DNA from: Vibrio ostreicida | GTDB lineage: Bacteria > Pseudomonadota > Gammaproteobacteria > Enterobacterales > Vibrionaceae | Assembly: GCF_013074385.2 (NCBI RefSeq) | Contig: NZ_JABEYA020000002.1 | Coordinates: 62,001-126,000, forward strand | Direction of reading: 5' to 3' | DNA: 64,000 nt | Shown: positions 19,019-28,373 of the stretch, piece by piece | Layout of the letters: each line of letters opens with the position of its first letter | Position numbering within the stretch: the first letter of the stretch is position 1 | Program-made: the position numbers and the translations under genes | The notes under the pieces: generated by a model | Seen by the model: the letters and a program-made list of their open reading frames with translations, nothing else | The model's database searches: none | Told to the model about the DNA's origin: nothing

Positions 19019-20449
19019 ATGAGCAAAGAAATTAAAGCCCAAGTTGTTGTACTTGGTTCTGGTCCTGCTGGTTACTCCGCTGCATTCCGTTGTGCAGACT
19101 TAGGTCTTGAAACTGTACTTATCGAGCGCTACAGCACTCTTGGCGGCGTATGCTTAAACGTGGGATGTATTCCCTCTAAAGCACTCCTTCATGTCTCTAA
19201 AGTGATTGAAGAAGCGAAAGCAATGGCCGACCACGGTGTTGTTTTCGGTGAACCACAAACAGACATCAATAAAATCCGTATTTGGAAAGACAAAGTTGTC
19301 AATCAACTGACTGGTGGCCTTAGCGGTATGGCTAAGATGCGTGATGTGACAACCGTAAGCGGTTACGGAAAATTCACTGGACCTAATTCGATTTTAGTCG
19401 AAGGCGAAGGTGAGTCGACGGTCGTGAACTTTGACAACGCGATTGTTGCGGCAGGTTCTCGTCCGATTAAACTGCCATTTATTCCGCATGAAGACCCACG
19501 TATTTGGGACTCTACTGATGCACTAGAACTCAAAGAAGTACCGGGTAAGCTGCTTATTATGGGCGGTGGTATTATCGGTCTAGAAATGGGTACTGTGTAC
19601 CAATCTTTGGGCTCTAAAGTCGACGTAGTGGAAATGTTCGACCAAGTAATTCCAGCTGCGGATAAAGACATTGTAAAAGTCTATACCAAGCGTGTGAAAG
19701 ACAAATTCAACTTGATGCTAGAAACGAAAGTGACGGCAGTTGAAGCCAAAGAAGATGGCATTTACGTTTCAATGGAAGGCAAGAAAGCGCCAGCAGAAGC
19801 TGAACGTTATGACGCCGTGCTTGTTGCGATTGGCCGTGTACCAAACGGTTTATTGATGGATGCAGAAAAAGCGGGTCTAGAAGTTGATGAGCGTGGTTTT
19901 ATCAATGTTGATAAACAGATGCGTACCAACATCCCTCATATTTTTGCTATCGGCGACATTGTTGGTCAACCAATGCTTGCGCATAAAGGTGTTCATGAAG
20001 GTCACGTGGCGGCTGAAGTTATCGCAGGCAAGAAGCATTACTTCGACCCGAAAGTGATCCCTTCAATTGCCTATACTGAGCCAGAAGTTGCATGGGTTGG
20101 TAAGACAGAAAAAGAAGCAAAAGCGGAAGGCATCAAATATGAAGTTGCGACGTTCCCTTGGGCAGCATCAGGCCGTGCTATTGCATCTGATTGTGCAGAT
20201 GGTTTGACTAAGCTCATCTTTGATAAAGAGACTCATCGTGTTATTGGCGGTGCTATTGTCGGTACTAATGGTGGTGAGCTGCTGGGTGAAATCGGCCTCG
20301 CTATCGAAATGGGCTGTGATGCAGAAGATATTGCATTGACTATCCATGCTCACCCGACTTTGCATGAGTCAGTTGGTCTGGCTGCAGAAGTATTTGAGGG
20401 TTCAATCACTGATCTCCCAAACAAAAAAGCAGTTAAGAAGAAAAAGTAA
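19019..20449 (+). CDS. lpdA: Dihydrolipoamide dehydrogenase (E3)
   Basis: The 476-residue flavoprotein reoxidises dihydrolipoyl groups and reduces NAD. It shows the N-terminal FAD motif (VLGSGPAGYSAAFRCADLG), the redox-active disulfide in GGVCLNVGCIPSKALLH, the NAD-binding Rossmann motif GGGIIGLEMG, the second FAD contact IFAIGDIVGQPMLAHK, and the C-terminal catalytic dyad in HAHPTLHESV. AGAGG precedes the ATG. It is separated from aceF by 261 bases, so it may have its own promoter as in E. coli. Confidence 0.98.
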   Translation: MSKEIKAQVVVLGSGPAGYSAAFRCADLGLETVLIERYSTLGGVCLNVGCIPSKALLHVSKVIEEAKAMADHGVVFGEPQTDINKIRIWKDKVVNQLTGGLSGMAKMRDVTTVSGYGKFTGPNSILVEGEGESTVVNFDNAIVAAGSRPIKLPFIPHEDPRIWDSTDALELKEVPGKLLIMGGGIIGLEMGTVYQSLGSKVDVVEMFDQVIPAADKDIVKVYTKRVKDKFNLMLETKVTAVEAKEDGIYVSMEGKKAPAEAERYDAVLVAIGRVPNGLLMDAEKAGLEVDERGFINVDKQMRTNIPHIFAIGDIVGQPMLAHKGVHEGHVAAEVIAGKKHYFDPKVIPSIAYTEPEVAWVGKTEKEAKAEGIKYEVATFPWAASGRAIASDCADGLTKLIFDKETHRVIGGAIVGTNGGELLGEIGLAIEMGCDAEDIALTIHAHPTLHESVGLAAEVFEGSITDLPNKKAVKKKK

Positions 20450-20470
20450 TGTTTCTTGATCGTTAGTATA

Positions 20471-20502
20471 AAAAGCCGCTGATAACTCAGCGGTTTTTTT
20501 TC
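20471..20502 (+). terminator. Intrinsic terminator after lpdA
   Basis: CCGCTGA (20476-20482) pairs with TCAGCGG (20487-20493) across a TAAC loop, flanked by AAAA and an eight-base T run. It closes the pdhR-aceEF-lpdA locus. Confidence 0.88.
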
Positions 20503-20517
20503 ACCCAAAATTGAATA

Positions 20518-20548
20518 AAAAAAGCCAAGCATGTCGTGCTCGGCTTTT
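20518..20548 (-). terminator. Intrinsic terminator of the hapR-like gene
   Basis: AAAAGCC/GGCTTTT arms with an inner AGCA/TGCT stem and a TGTCG loop form a hairpin just past the stop codon of the minus-strand regulator; on the minus strand the stem is followed by TTTTTTT. It backs onto the lpdA terminator. Confidence 0.75.
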
Positions 20549-20564
20549 GTATCAGCGAATTAAG

Positions 20565-21176
20565 TTAGTCTTGTTTGTAGATGCAAAGCATATCTAAGTA
20601 GCTTTGTGTCAAACGGCTGACTGACTCGTCGTCTTGTGTACGGTTTGCCTGTACAAATAATGAGTAACAGATTCCATGGAATAATGTTGCAAGATCTGCA
20701 GCATCATGAACATCACACACTTCACCACGCTCGATGGCTTTAACAAACATATTTTGTACAAGAAGTTGATTGGTGCGATTGGTCGTGACAAACAATGGCC
20801 ACACTTCATCCCGTGTTGATGCACTCCACTCGAACCAGACTTTAAGCCAATGGCAATCATTGACGACTAAGTCAACCATAGCGGATGTCAGGTTACGTAG
20901 ATTTTCCTTAGCGTGAATATCCAAATCTATATTGTCAGACAGGAAGTTTGAGAATTGGCGCACGACGTAATTTAATACGTCGTCGACCAAGTCTTCACGC
21001 GTAGGAAAGTAATTAAAAACGGTTGCAACCGAAACCTGCGCGATTTCGGCGATATCAGCATGACCCCCACGTCCGATCCCGCGACGCGCAAAAACTTCTA
21101 GAGCAATTTCCATAAGTTGTTGCTTACGCTTTTGTGGGGAAAGACGCGTACGTGGTCTTTTAGCTATTGAGTCCAT
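20565..21176 (-). CDS. hapR: Quorum-sensing master regulator of the LuxR/HapR/OpaR TetR family
   Basis: The 203-residue protein is nearly identical to V. harveyi LuxR and V. cholerae HapR through the DNA-binding region (RPRTRLSPQKRK, then the helix-turn-helix RGGHADIAEIAQVSVATVF). These regulators control bioluminescence, biofilm, protease and competence genes at high cell density. The ligand domain is conserved (WLKVWFEWSASTRDEVWPLF), while the last 40 residues differ somewhat from the proteins I remember. It is divergent from hpt, as in other vibrios. The name hapR is used for the family; the species-specific name (luxR, opaR, smcR, litR) depends on the host. Confidence 0.95.
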   Translation of the reverse strand: MDSIAKRPRTRLSPQKRKQQLMEIALEVFARRGIGRGGHADIAEIAQVSVATVFNYFPTREDLVDDVLNYVVRQFSNFLSDNIDLDIHAKENLRNLTSAMVDLVVNDCHWLKVWFEWSASTRDEVWPLFVTTNRTNQLLVQNMFVKAIERGEVCDVHDAADLATLFHGICYSLFVQANRTQDDESVSRLTQSYLDMLCIYKQD

Positions 21177-21187
21177 AATTAATATTT

Positions 21188-21205
21188 CCTTGCCAATTGA
21201 GTTGT
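21188..21205 (-). promoter_or_regulatory. Qrr small-RNA pairing site over the hapR ribosome binding site
   Basis: Read on the minus strand the hapR leader contains ACAACTCAATTGGCAAGG. This closely matches the complement of the conserved Qrr core as I recall it (ACAACGTCAGTTGGCTAGG), with a small bulge and two mismatches. The 3' end covers the AAGGA Shine-Dalgarno 9-13 bases before the ATG, so pairing would block ribosome entry at low cell density, as shown in V. cholerae and V. harveyi. The Qrr genes themselves are not in this window. Confidence 0.75.
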
Positions 21206-21470
21206 TTTTGTGGGCTGAGCCCTTTTTGTATTTTATTATTGCTTTCGCAGTAATGAGTGTAATGGTGCATATTAATTAGGTCAACGATTTCAGTTTATTT
21301 AATAATCATTTTTATTAATACCGTGCTGATGATCATACGATTGCATATATTTATTGCAGGCTTTAATCAAGCAAACGTTTCACCTACCGCGATGCGATGC
21401 TAAACTACTTGCTCAAAAATTATCTGGCTGTCGATGAGCGAGCTAACGTGAATAGAGAAATGAGATTGGT

Positions 21471-22001
21471 ATGAAGCATACAATTGAGGTTTTGATTTCT
21501 GAACAAGAGGTTCAGAAACGTGTGGACGAGTTGGGCAAACAAATAACTGCCCACTATCAAGGAAGTGAAGACTTGGTACTCGTTGGTCTTTTGCGTGGTT
21601 CATTTGTTTTTATGGCCGATTTAGCAAGAAGTATCGATCTGACTCACCAAGTCGATTTTATGACGGCATCAAGCTATGGAAATACCATGGAAAGCTCACG
21701 TGACGTTCGTATCCTTAAAGATCTTGATGATGATGTAAAAGGTAAAGATGTTCTTATAATTGAAGATATCATTGATACTGGTAATACTTTGAACAAGATT
21801 AAAGACATCTTGACATTACGTGAGCCTAAATCCATTGCCATTTGTACTTTATTGGACAAACCTTCTCGTCGTGAAGTTGACGTGCCTGTCGATTGGATTG
21901 GTTTTTCTATCCCTGATGAATTCGTTGTTGGGGTGGGTATCGACTTTGCACAGAAATATCGTCATTTACCTTATATAGGCAAGGTGGTTCCTCAGGAATA
22001 A
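21471..22001 (+). CDS. hpt: Hypoxanthine phosphoribosyltransferase
   Basis: The 176-residue enzyme salvages hypoxanthine (and guanine weakly) to nucleotides using PRPP. The PRPP-binding motif [14 protein letters not shown] is near residue 100, [17 protein letters not shown] near residue 50, and the base-contact region [19 protein letters not shown] near the end. The 294-base gap to hapR must hold both divergent promoters; it is AT-rich and I could not fix either one. A terminator-like hairpin follows the gene. Confidence 0.96.
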   Translation: MKHTIEVLISEQEVQKRVDELGKQITAHYQGSEDLVLVGLLRGSFVFMADLARSIDLTHQVDFMTASSYGNTMESSRDVRILKDLDDDVKGKDVLIIEDIIDTGNTLNKIKDILTLREPKSIAICTLLDKPSRREVDVPVDWIGFSIPDEFVVGVGIDFAQKYRHLPYIGKVVPQE

Positions 22002-22022
22002 GGGGTTAACTTACCAACAATG

Positions 22023-22050
22023 AATAAGACCCGTAATGACGGGTCTTATT
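22023..22050. terminator. Bidirectional terminator between hpt and carbonic anhydrase
   Basis: AATAAGACCCGT and ACGGGTCTTATT form a twelve-base perfect stem with a four-base loop between two convergent genes. T-rich sequence follows on the plus strand. It probably serves both genes. Confidence 0.8.
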
Positions 22051-22054
22051 GTAT

Positions 22055-22714
22055 TTATCCTATTACTGGTGAAGACAGTATCTTGTTGAGCGCACTTTTG
22101 TGACTCGCTTCGAGCGTTTCTCGGCTCGAACCACGGACCCCCAAATCTTGCAATTTGCCATTGCCAATACCATAAACAAACCCATGAATCTCAATCTCTT
22201 GTCCTCGCTCCCATGCACCTTGCAAAATGGTAGAGTGCCCAAGGTTATAAACTTGTTCTGCCACGTTGATCTCACACAGTTTATTTCCCCACTGCTCTTG
22301 AGGAAGGGATTCTATTTGAGTCTGATATTTAAGGTAGTTGTCGCGAATATGAAGCAGCCAATTGTTAATCAAGCCAAGCTGAGGGTTATCAATTGCAGCA
22401 TTGACACCGCCACATCCGTAGTGGCCACAGACAATAATGTGCTTTACTTTGAGGACATCGACAGCGTATTGCACTACAGAAAGACAGTTTAGATCAGTAT
22501 GAATGACCTGATTGGCCACGTTTCGATGGACAAATAATTCGCCTGAGTACAAGCCCGTCAAACGTTCTGCGGGGACTCTGCTATCCGAACAACCAATCCA
22601 AAGAAAACCAGGGCTCTGGCCTTTCTCAAGTTGTTCAAAGTATTCTGGCTGTTGTGCTTTGATGGATTCAGACCACGTTGAATTGTTTTCAAATAGCTGT
22701 TTAATTTCCGGCAT
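22055..22714 (-). CDS. can: Beta-class carbonic anhydrase
   Basis: The 219-residue enzyme interconverts CO2 and bicarbonate. The ATG at 22714 ([11 protein letters not shown]) matches the family start; a TTG seven codons upstream is also open. Zinc ligands are Cys and Asp in [12 protein letters not shown] and His and Cys in [11 protein letters not shown], the standard beta-class set. It lies by hpt as in E. coli (hpt-can-yadGH), but here a SulP transporter gene has been placed divergently between can and yadG. Confidence 0.96.
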   Translation of the reverse strand: MPEIKQLFENNSTWSESIKAQQPEYFEQLEKGQSPGFLWIGCSDSRVPAERLTGLYSGELFVHRNVANQVIHTDLNCLSVVQYAVDVLKVKHIIVCGHYGCGGVNAAIDNPQLGLINNWLLHIRDNYLKYQTQIESLPQEQWGNKLCEINVAEQVYNLGHSTILQGAWERGQEIEIHGFVYGIGNGKLQDLGVRGSSRETLEASHKSALNKILSSPVIG

Positions 22715-23056
22715 CTTACAATTAATCCTTAACAAGTCTTAAACCACTATACACAATGTAACAATTTTGGTCTTGTCAAAAGTTTGCAAATAAGCACTCA
22801 TCTGACGTCTTTAGGGCTAAAAAGTACAAAGTTAGTAGCGAAATAAGGGAAAAGTTTCCAATTGGCTATTTCGAAATAAAAAATGGATTTATTTTTTGCT
22901 CCCGTATTTGATAAACTATCAATATCGATGATTTCGCAGATGATCGCGTCAATATTGTCTTGTTTTTACTACAAAGTTTGTGGTTTTTAATTGTTGTGTT
23001 TTTAATTATTAATTAAATTGAATTAGACCCGTCGGTCAATGAAATGGAGCTGAGTT
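22715..23056. promoter_or_regulatory. Divergent can / SulP promoter region
   Basis: This 342-base gap is AT-rich and has no credible gene. It must hold the promoters of the divergent carbonic anhydrase and SulP genes. A perfect twelve-base palindrome TATTTCGAAATA lies at 22867-22878 near its middle and a TTAATTATTAATTAA tract lies at about 22993-23012. I cannot assign a regulator to either. Confidence 0.4.
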
Positions 23057-24727
23057 TTGGTTGGAAGTCGTTTTGAAGAGATGAGCCTCAAAGGAGATGT
23101 CTTTGGCGGGGTAACTACCGCGATTATTTCACTGCCGCTTGCTTTGGCTTTTGGTGTGGCATCAGGCGCGGGAGCGGAGGCCGGCCTGTGGGGCGCGATT
23201 ATGGTCGGATTTTTTGCGTCTCTATTTGGTGGCTCAAACTCGTTGATCTCTGAGCCTACCGGACCGATGACGGTCATCATGACGGCAGTCCTAACTAGTA
23301 TGGTGGCTAAATACCCAGACGCTGGAATGGCAATGACATTTACTGTCGTGATGATGGCGGGCGCATTTCAGATTTTGCTTGGGACTTTAAAGCTCGGTAA
23401 ATATGTGACTTTGATGCCCTACAGTGTGATTTCGGGTTTTATGTCTGGAATCGGCGTAATCCTGATTATTTTACAGTTTGCTCCCATGCTGGGCCAACCT
23501 GCGCCAGCAGGAGGTGTCATCGGTACACTGTCGCATTTTCCTGATATTCTTGAAAATATGAAACTTAGTGAGTTGTTTTTAGGCGGATTGACGTTAGCTT
23601 TACTGTTTTTCTTTCCCACAAAATATCGTCGATATGTCCCTGCTCAACTGGTCGCTTTGATTGCCGTGACACTATTGTCGGTGCTTATTTTTGATACGAA
23701 TGATATTCGCCGCATTGGTGAAATCCCAGCAGGTTTACCCTCTCTGGTTGTGCCTCAATTCAATGCAGATATGTTGACCACCATGGTTATCGATGCTCTA
23801 GTACTTGGCACACTGGGTTGTATTGACACCTTATTGACCGCGGTGATAGGCGATTCGTTAACTCGTAAAGAGCATGACTCAGACAAAGAGCTACGCGGAC
23901 AAGGGCTGGCGAATATGATTGCGGGCTTGTTTGGCGCATTACCTGGCGCAGGAGCCACTATGGGAACTGTCACCAATATCCAAGTTGGCGCACGTTCTCC
24001 GTTGTCTGGCGTTATTCGAGCTTTAATTCTGGCTTTAGTTGTGATGGTAGCGAGTGGTTTAACCGAGCCTATCCCTATGGCGGTTTTGGCAGGTATTGCC
24101 ATTTATGTCGGGTTTAATATTCTGGACTGGAGCTTTATCCAACGGGCGCATAAAGTTAGCTTTCCCGGTATGGCGATCATGTATGGAGTCATGTTGCTGA
24201 CGGTCTTTGTGGACTTAATTGTTGCGGTGGGGCTAGGCGTATTTATTTCCAATATCATCATTATTGAAAGGCTCAGTAGGGAGCAGGCTCGTCAGGTGAA
24301 GGCGATCAGTGATGCCGATGAAAATGATGTCCCTTTAACTGACAGTGAACGTCAGCTACTCGATAAAGCGGAGGGTAAAGTGCTGTTCTTTTATCTTTCA
24401 GGCCCGATGATTTTCAGTGTTTCTAAAGCGATATCCCGTCAACACAGAAGTATTTCCGACTATGAAGTGATGATTCTTGATCTGACGGATGTCCCTATGA
24501 TTGACGTCACAGTAGGGCTTGCACTTGAGAATGCGATTAAGGATGCACTTGAAGCGTGTTGCCAAGTTTACTTGTTGTGTCCAAACCAAACGACACGACA
24601 GCAACTTGAAAAGTTTCATGTGATTGATTTGGTTCCTGACGATAATACGTATAGATTCCGTTATGAGGCACTCAGGGCGGCGATCAAATATGTAGAAAAT
24701 GATGAGCATCAACAACAGGCTATCTAA
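23057..24727 (+). CDS. SulP/SLC26-family anion (probably bicarbonate) transporter
   Basis: The 556-residue membrane protein has the SulP core: LKGDVFGGVTTAIISLPLAL in helix 1, the SEPTGPMTV anion-site loop, GGLTLALLFF, and a C-terminal cytoplasmic STAS domain (from about residue 435, with MILDLTDVPMIDVTVGLAL). TTG at 23057 is chosen as the start: a stop codon is two codons upstream and GGAG lies seven bases before the TTG; ATG at 23081 is the alternative. SulP members carry sulfate, bicarbonate or dicarboxylates. Divergent pairing with a carbonic anhydrase gene suggests bicarbonate import, which is inference. Confidence 0.88.
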   Translation: MVGSRFEEMSLKGDVFGGVTTAIISLPLALAFGVASGAGAEAGLWGAIMVGFFASLFGGSNSLISEPTGPMTVIMTAVLTSMVAKYPDAGMAMTFTVVMMAGAFQILLGTLKLGKYVTLMPYSVISGFMSGIGVILIILQFAPMLGQPAPAGGVIGTLSHFPDILENMKLSELFLGGLTLALLFFFPTKYRRYVPAQLVALIAVTLLSVLIFDTNDIRRIGEIPAGLPSLVVPQFNADMLTTMVIDALVLGTLGCIDTLLTAVIGDSLTRKEHDSDKELRGQGLANMIAGLFGALPGAGATMGTVTNIQVGARSPLSGVIRALILALVVMVASGLTEPIPMAVLAGIAIYVGFNILDWSFIQRAHKVSFPGMAIMYGVMLLTVFVDLIVAVGLGVFISNIIIIERLSREQARQVKAISDADENDVPLTDSERQLLDKAEGKVLFFYLSGPMIFSVSKAISRQHRSISDYEVMILDLTDVPMIDVTVGLALENAIKDALEACCQVYLLCPNQTTRQQLEKFHVIDLVPDDNTYRFRYEALRAAIKYVENDEHQQQAI

Positions 24728-24896
24728 GGGTTACCTCAGTACATGAGAGTGTGAAATCTATATTTCCACAAATTTCGAATTATTGGATTGTTTTCATCGT
24801 CAGTCAACGATAGACTGGATGATAGCCGTGGTTTCTGTCAGTGTTTGATGGTTTGACCACCTCCTCAAACCTCAACAAAAGTGAAACCCTGAAATT

Positions 24897-25814
24897 ATGT
24901 ATGCATTGGAAATTGAACAGCTTCGCAAAACCTACGCAGGAGGACTTGAGGCGCTTAAAGGCGTAAGCCTCAACGTCAAGGAAGGTGACTTTTACGCTTT
25001 ACTCGGCCCAAATGGTGCGGGTAAATCCACAACAATTGGCGTCATCTCTTCTTTGGTCAATAAAAGTTCAGGTAAGGTCAAGATTTTTGGTCATGATATT
25101 GATCAGGAACTAGAACTGGCAAAGCAGAACCTTGGCTTAGTCCCGCAAGAATTTAATTTCAATCCTTTTGAAACAGTTGAACAAATTGTACTGCAACAAG
25201 CGGGTTACTACGGTGTCCCGCGTCCTCTTGCCAAAGAACGAGCGCAAAAGTACCTCACTAAGCTTGAATTGTGGGACAAACGTAATGAGCGAGCACGAAA
25301 TTTATCGGGAGGCATGAAGCGTCGCCTCATGATCGCACGAGCATTGGTCCATGAACCTAAGCTATTAATTTTGGATGAACCGACGGCTGGTGTCGATATT
25401 GAGTTACGCCGGTCAATGTGGGCGTTTTTACAACAAATTAATCGTGAAGGTATTACCATCATTTTAACCACACACTATCTTGAAGAAGCCGAAATGCTGT
25501 GTCGTAACATCGGTATCATCAGCAAGGGTGAGTTGATTGAAAACACGACGATGAAAGCGTTGCTGAATAAACTGCATGTCGAAACGTTTGTTCTTGATTT
25601 AGAAGAAGGAGTGGTGGTGCCAACTTTGAGTGGGGTCACGAGTCAGAGCGTTGAAAATGGGTCACTGGTTATAGAGATAGAAAAGAATCAGGGACTCAAT
25701 TCGGTCTTCGGCCAATTGACTGATCATGGGGTGACAGTATGGTCAATGCGTAACAAAGCGAATCGTCTTGAAGAGCTGTTTGTGCATATTGTTCAAGAAA
25801 AAGGAGCATTCTAA
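24897..25814 (+). CDS. yadG: ABC transporter ATP-binding protein, YadG type
   Basis: The 305-residue ATPase has Walker A GPNGAGKST, a Q-loop (VPQEFNFNPF), the signature LSGGMKRR, and Walker B LLILDEPTAGVD followed by the H-loop TTHYLEEAE. It pairs with the ABC-2 permease that starts on the last base of its stop codon. In E. coli yadGH also follow can. The exported substrate is not known. The 169 bases before it, after the SulP gene, show no feature I can name. Confidence 0.9.
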   Translation: MYALEIEQLRKTYAGGLEALKGVSLNVKEGDFYALLGPNGAGKSTTIGVISSLVNKSSGKVKIFGHDIDQELELAKQNLGLVPQEFNFNPFETVEQIVLQQAGYYGVPRPLAKERAQKYLTKLELWDKRNERARNLSGGMKRRLMIARALVHEPKLLILDEPTAGVDIELRRSMWAFLQQINREGITIILTTHYLEEAEMLCRNIGIISKGELIENTTMKALLNKLHVETFVLDLEEGVVVPTLSGVTSQSVENGSLVIEIEKNQGLNSVFGQLTDHGVTVWSMRNKANRLEELFVHIVQEKGAF

Positions 25815-26584
25815 TGTACCACCTTTACTGGACGGCTTTTTGTAGCTTAGTGAGCAAAGAAATTAATCGGTTTACTCGCATTTGGGTGCAAACTTTGGTA
25901 CCTCCTGCGATTACGATGACACTGTACTTCATTATTTTTGGTCGCCTCATCGGTTCCAGAATCGGTGAAATGAATGGCTTTAGTTACATGGAATATATTG
26001 TGCCGGGATTGATTATGATGTCGGTCATTACCAACTCTTACTCAAACGTAGCATCCTCGTTTTTTAGTGCAAAATTTCAAAAGAACATTGAAGAACTTCT
26101 TGTTGCCCCTGTGCCCAATTACGTCATCATTTTTGGTTTTGTGATGGGAGGCGTGGTTCGTGGACTACTTGTTGGTGCTATTGTCACGTGTGTTTCCCTA
26201 TTTTTCGTTGATTTAAACATTGACCATTGGGGGATCATTATTGCAACGGTATTTTTGACCTCGGTGGTCTTCTCATTAGGTGGTTTGATCAATGCGGTAT
26301 TTGCCAAGACCTTTGATGATATCTCAATCATTCCGACTTTTGTGCTGACGCCTCTAACGTATTTAGGCGGGGTATTTTATTCCATCAACTTATTGCCTGA
26401 AGTATGGCAAAGTGTCTCTAAAGTAAACCCAATCATTTACATGGTTAATGCCTTCCGTTACGGATTTCTCGGCGTGTCTGATGTGGGAATCGTGACGTCA
26501 TTTTCTGTACTGGGTGTTTTTGTCGTGGCGTTATACGCTGTCGCACATTATTTGGTGACAAAGGGGATTGGTCTGAGGTCTTGA
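25814..26584 (+). CDS. yadH: ABC-2 type transporter permease, YadH type
   Basis: The 256-residue protein has about six membrane helices and the ABC-2 family pattern, including the C-terminal segment TFDDISIIPTFVLTPLTYLGGVFY. Its ATG overlaps the yadG stop by one base (TAATG), so the two are translationally coupled. It is the membrane half of the exporter; substrate unknown. Confidence 0.9.
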   Translation: MYHLYWTAFCSLVSKEINRFTRIWVQTLVPPAITMTLYFIIFGRLIGSRIGEMNGFSYMEYIVPGLIMMSVITNSYSNVASSFFSAKFQKNIEELLVAPVPNYVIIFGFVMGGVVRGLLVGAIVTCVSLFFVDLNIDHWGIIIATVFLTSVVFSLGGLINAVFAKTFDDISIIPTFVLTPLTYLGGVFYSINLLPEVWQSVSKVNPIIYMVNAFRYGFLGVSDVGIVTSFSVLGVFVVALYAVAHYLVTKGIGLRS

Positions 26585-26606
26585 GCCTTGTTGGAGTGGC
26601 TTGAAA

Positions 26607-26632
26607 GGGTAGAGGTTTCTCAACCTCTACCC
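26607..26632. terminator. Hairpin between convergent yadH and panC
   Basis: GGGTAGAGGTT and AACCTCTACCC make an eleven-base perfect stem with a TCTC loop, placed 23 bases after yadH and 19 bases past panC. T tracts are short on both sides (TTTC on the minus strand), so it may be a moderate bidirectional terminator. Confidence 0.65.
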
Positions 26633-26650
26633 ATCAATGATGACTGTTTG

Positions 26651-27544
26651 TTACTCGATATTATCTGCTGTGTGTTCGTCTTCTTTAACATCAACAATTA
26701 AATCTACAATCTGGTTGTCGATTAATCGCGCTTTGCCCAAGAAGGCAGACATGAGAATGACGGCCTTAGCGGAATCGGGATTCACGGGCTGAAGAGTGTG
26801 TGCATCGCGAATAAAAAGCTCATCAGGCTGAAGGCCCGCAGCACGAAGCTGATCACTGGCATCTTCAATCACGGAACTGTAGTCGTCTCTGCCACCTCTG
26901 ATCGCGCTGCTTATCCAACGCATGGTACGGGCTAAAACGGGCGCGCGCTGACGCTCATCAATAGTCAGAAGGTTATTGCGTGAACTCATCGCTAGGCCAT
27001 CCATTTCGCGGACAGTAGGCACCGCAATAATCTCAGTGTTTAAGGCTAAATCTTCGGTCATTTTTCGAATAACGGCTAACTGCTGATAATCTTTTTCACC
27101 GAAACAGGCGATATCTGGTTGCGTCAGATTGAATAGTTTCGTCACTATGGTGGCGACACCACGAAAATGCCCTGGTCGAGAAGCTCCCTCAAGGATATTG
27201 GACAAGCCAGGAACGTCCACAGACGTCTGCTTTTCAAGGCCTTGTGGGTACATGATATCTGCAGTAGGGATAAATAGCGCGTCGACATCTTCGCTGTTGA
27301 GTTTGGCGATATCTTCTTCGAGAGTTCGCGGGTAATTATTGAGATCGTCCACACGTTCAAATTGCATTGGGTTAACAAAAATGCTGACGACAACTATATC
27401 TGCGTGCTCACGAGCTTTGCGTACTAAGGCCAAGTGCCCGTCATGGAGATTACCCATAGTCGGTACTAATGCGACGCTGCGGCCGTCGCGCTTATACTGT
27501 TTAATTTGCTCGCGCAGTGCGGCAACGTCAGTAACAGAATACAT
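26651..27544 (-). CDS. panC: Pantothenate synthetase
   Basis: PanC condenses pantoate and beta-alanine with ATP to make pantothenate. The 297-residue protein shows the HIGH-like site [47 protein letters not shown] and the second nucleotide motif MSSRNNLL. Its length is slightly above the usual ~285 because of an acidic C-terminal tail ([14 protein letters not shown]). It follows panB by 11 bases. Confidence 0.97.
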   Translation of the reverse strand: MYSVTDVAALREQIKQYKRDGRSVALVPTMGNLHDGHLALVRKAREHADIVVVSIFVNPMQFERVDDLNNYPRTLEEDIAKLNSEDVDALFIPTADIMYPQGLEKQTSVDVPGLSNILEGASRPGHFRGVATIVTKLFNLTQPDIACFGEKDYQQLAVIRKMTEDLALNTEIIAVPTVREMDGLAMSSRNNLLTIDERQRAPVLARTMRWISSAIRGGRDDYSSVIEDASDQLRAAGLQPDELFIRDAHTLQPVNPDSAKAVILMSAFLGKARLIDNQIVDLIVDVKEDEHTADNIE

Positions 27545-27555
27545 GGGTCAGGTCC

Positions 27556-28350
27556 TTAGGCGATGGTGTGGGTTTCATTAGGGAAGACACCACTTTCAAC
27601 TTCTCGTTTATACATAGCTACAGCTTCATTCAGATCGCCAGTTTCAGCAAGGAAGTTCTTTGAGAACTTGGGCATATAATTTGCCGAAACTCCGAACATG
27701 TCATGCATGACTAGAATTTGACCGTCGGTCATGTTGCCAGCACCAATACCAATTACAGGGATATCACAGACTTCCGTGATACGTGCGGCCAATTCTTTCG
27801 GTACACATTCTAGTACCAGTGCTTGGGCTCCCGCTTCCTGCAGATCCAATGCATCGCGAACCATGCGGTCTGCTTTTTCTTGTTCACGGCCTTGAACTTT
27901 GAAGCCACCAAAGAGGTGAACCGATTGGGGCGTTAGGCCTAGATGAGCGCAAACAGGAACCGCTCTCTGGGTTAGCATTTTAACGGTATCTACCAGCCAG
28001 TCGCCACCTTCTATTTTGACCATGTTTGCGCCAGCGCGCATGAGTGTTGCTGCATTCTCACAAGCTTGCTCCGGTGTTGCAAAGCTCATAAAGGGCATAT
28101 CGGCCATAAGAAGACAATTTGGGCTTCCAGCACGTACACTGCGTGTATGGTAGGCAATATCTTCTACCGTCACGGCTAAGGTGGAGGAAGTGCCCTGCAA
28201 CACCATTCCCAGAGAGTCGCCGACTAAAAGGACGGGGATTTCTTGCCCTTCGAATAGCTGGGCAAAACTGGCATCATAAGCGGTAGAAGTGGCAAACTTA
28301 CGCCCTTCTTGTTTCCATTTTTTGAGGTCGTTTATAGTCATTTTTTTCAT
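27556..28350 (-). CDS. panB: 3-methyl-2-oxobutanoate hydroxymethyltransferase
   Basis: PanB makes ketopantoate from 2-oxoisovalerate and methylenetetrahydrofolate. I choose the ATG at 28350 ([14 protein letters not shown], 264 residues), which has AGGA eight bases upstream; the frame is open twelve codons further, where it would overlap folK. Motifs are [45 protein letters not shown] and [13 protein letters not shown], which hold the metal and substrate contacts. It lies in the minus-strand group pcnB-folK-panB-panC. Confidence 0.97.
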   Translation of the reverse strand: MKKMTINDLKKWKQEGRKFATSTAYDASFAQLFEGQEIPVLLVGDSLGMVLQGTSSTLAVTVEDIAYHTRSVRAGSPNCLLMADMPFMSFATPEQACENAATLMRAGANMVKIEGGDWLVDTVKMLTQRAVPVCAHLGLTPQSVHLFGGFKVQGREQEKADRMVRDALDLQEAGAQALVLECVPKELAARITEVCDIPVIGIGAGNMTDGQILVMHDMFGVSANYMPKFSKNFLAETGDLNEAVAMYKREVESGVFPNETHTIA

Positions 28351-28373
28351 GATTTTTCCTTTTAAGGAGTTGG

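Noticed and set aside
21290-21345. AT-rich stretch upstream of the hapR-like gene resembling a LuxR-type autorepression site.
   Set aside because: The best alignment to the remembered LuxR consensus matches only about half of the positions, which is no better than expected in AT-rich DNA.
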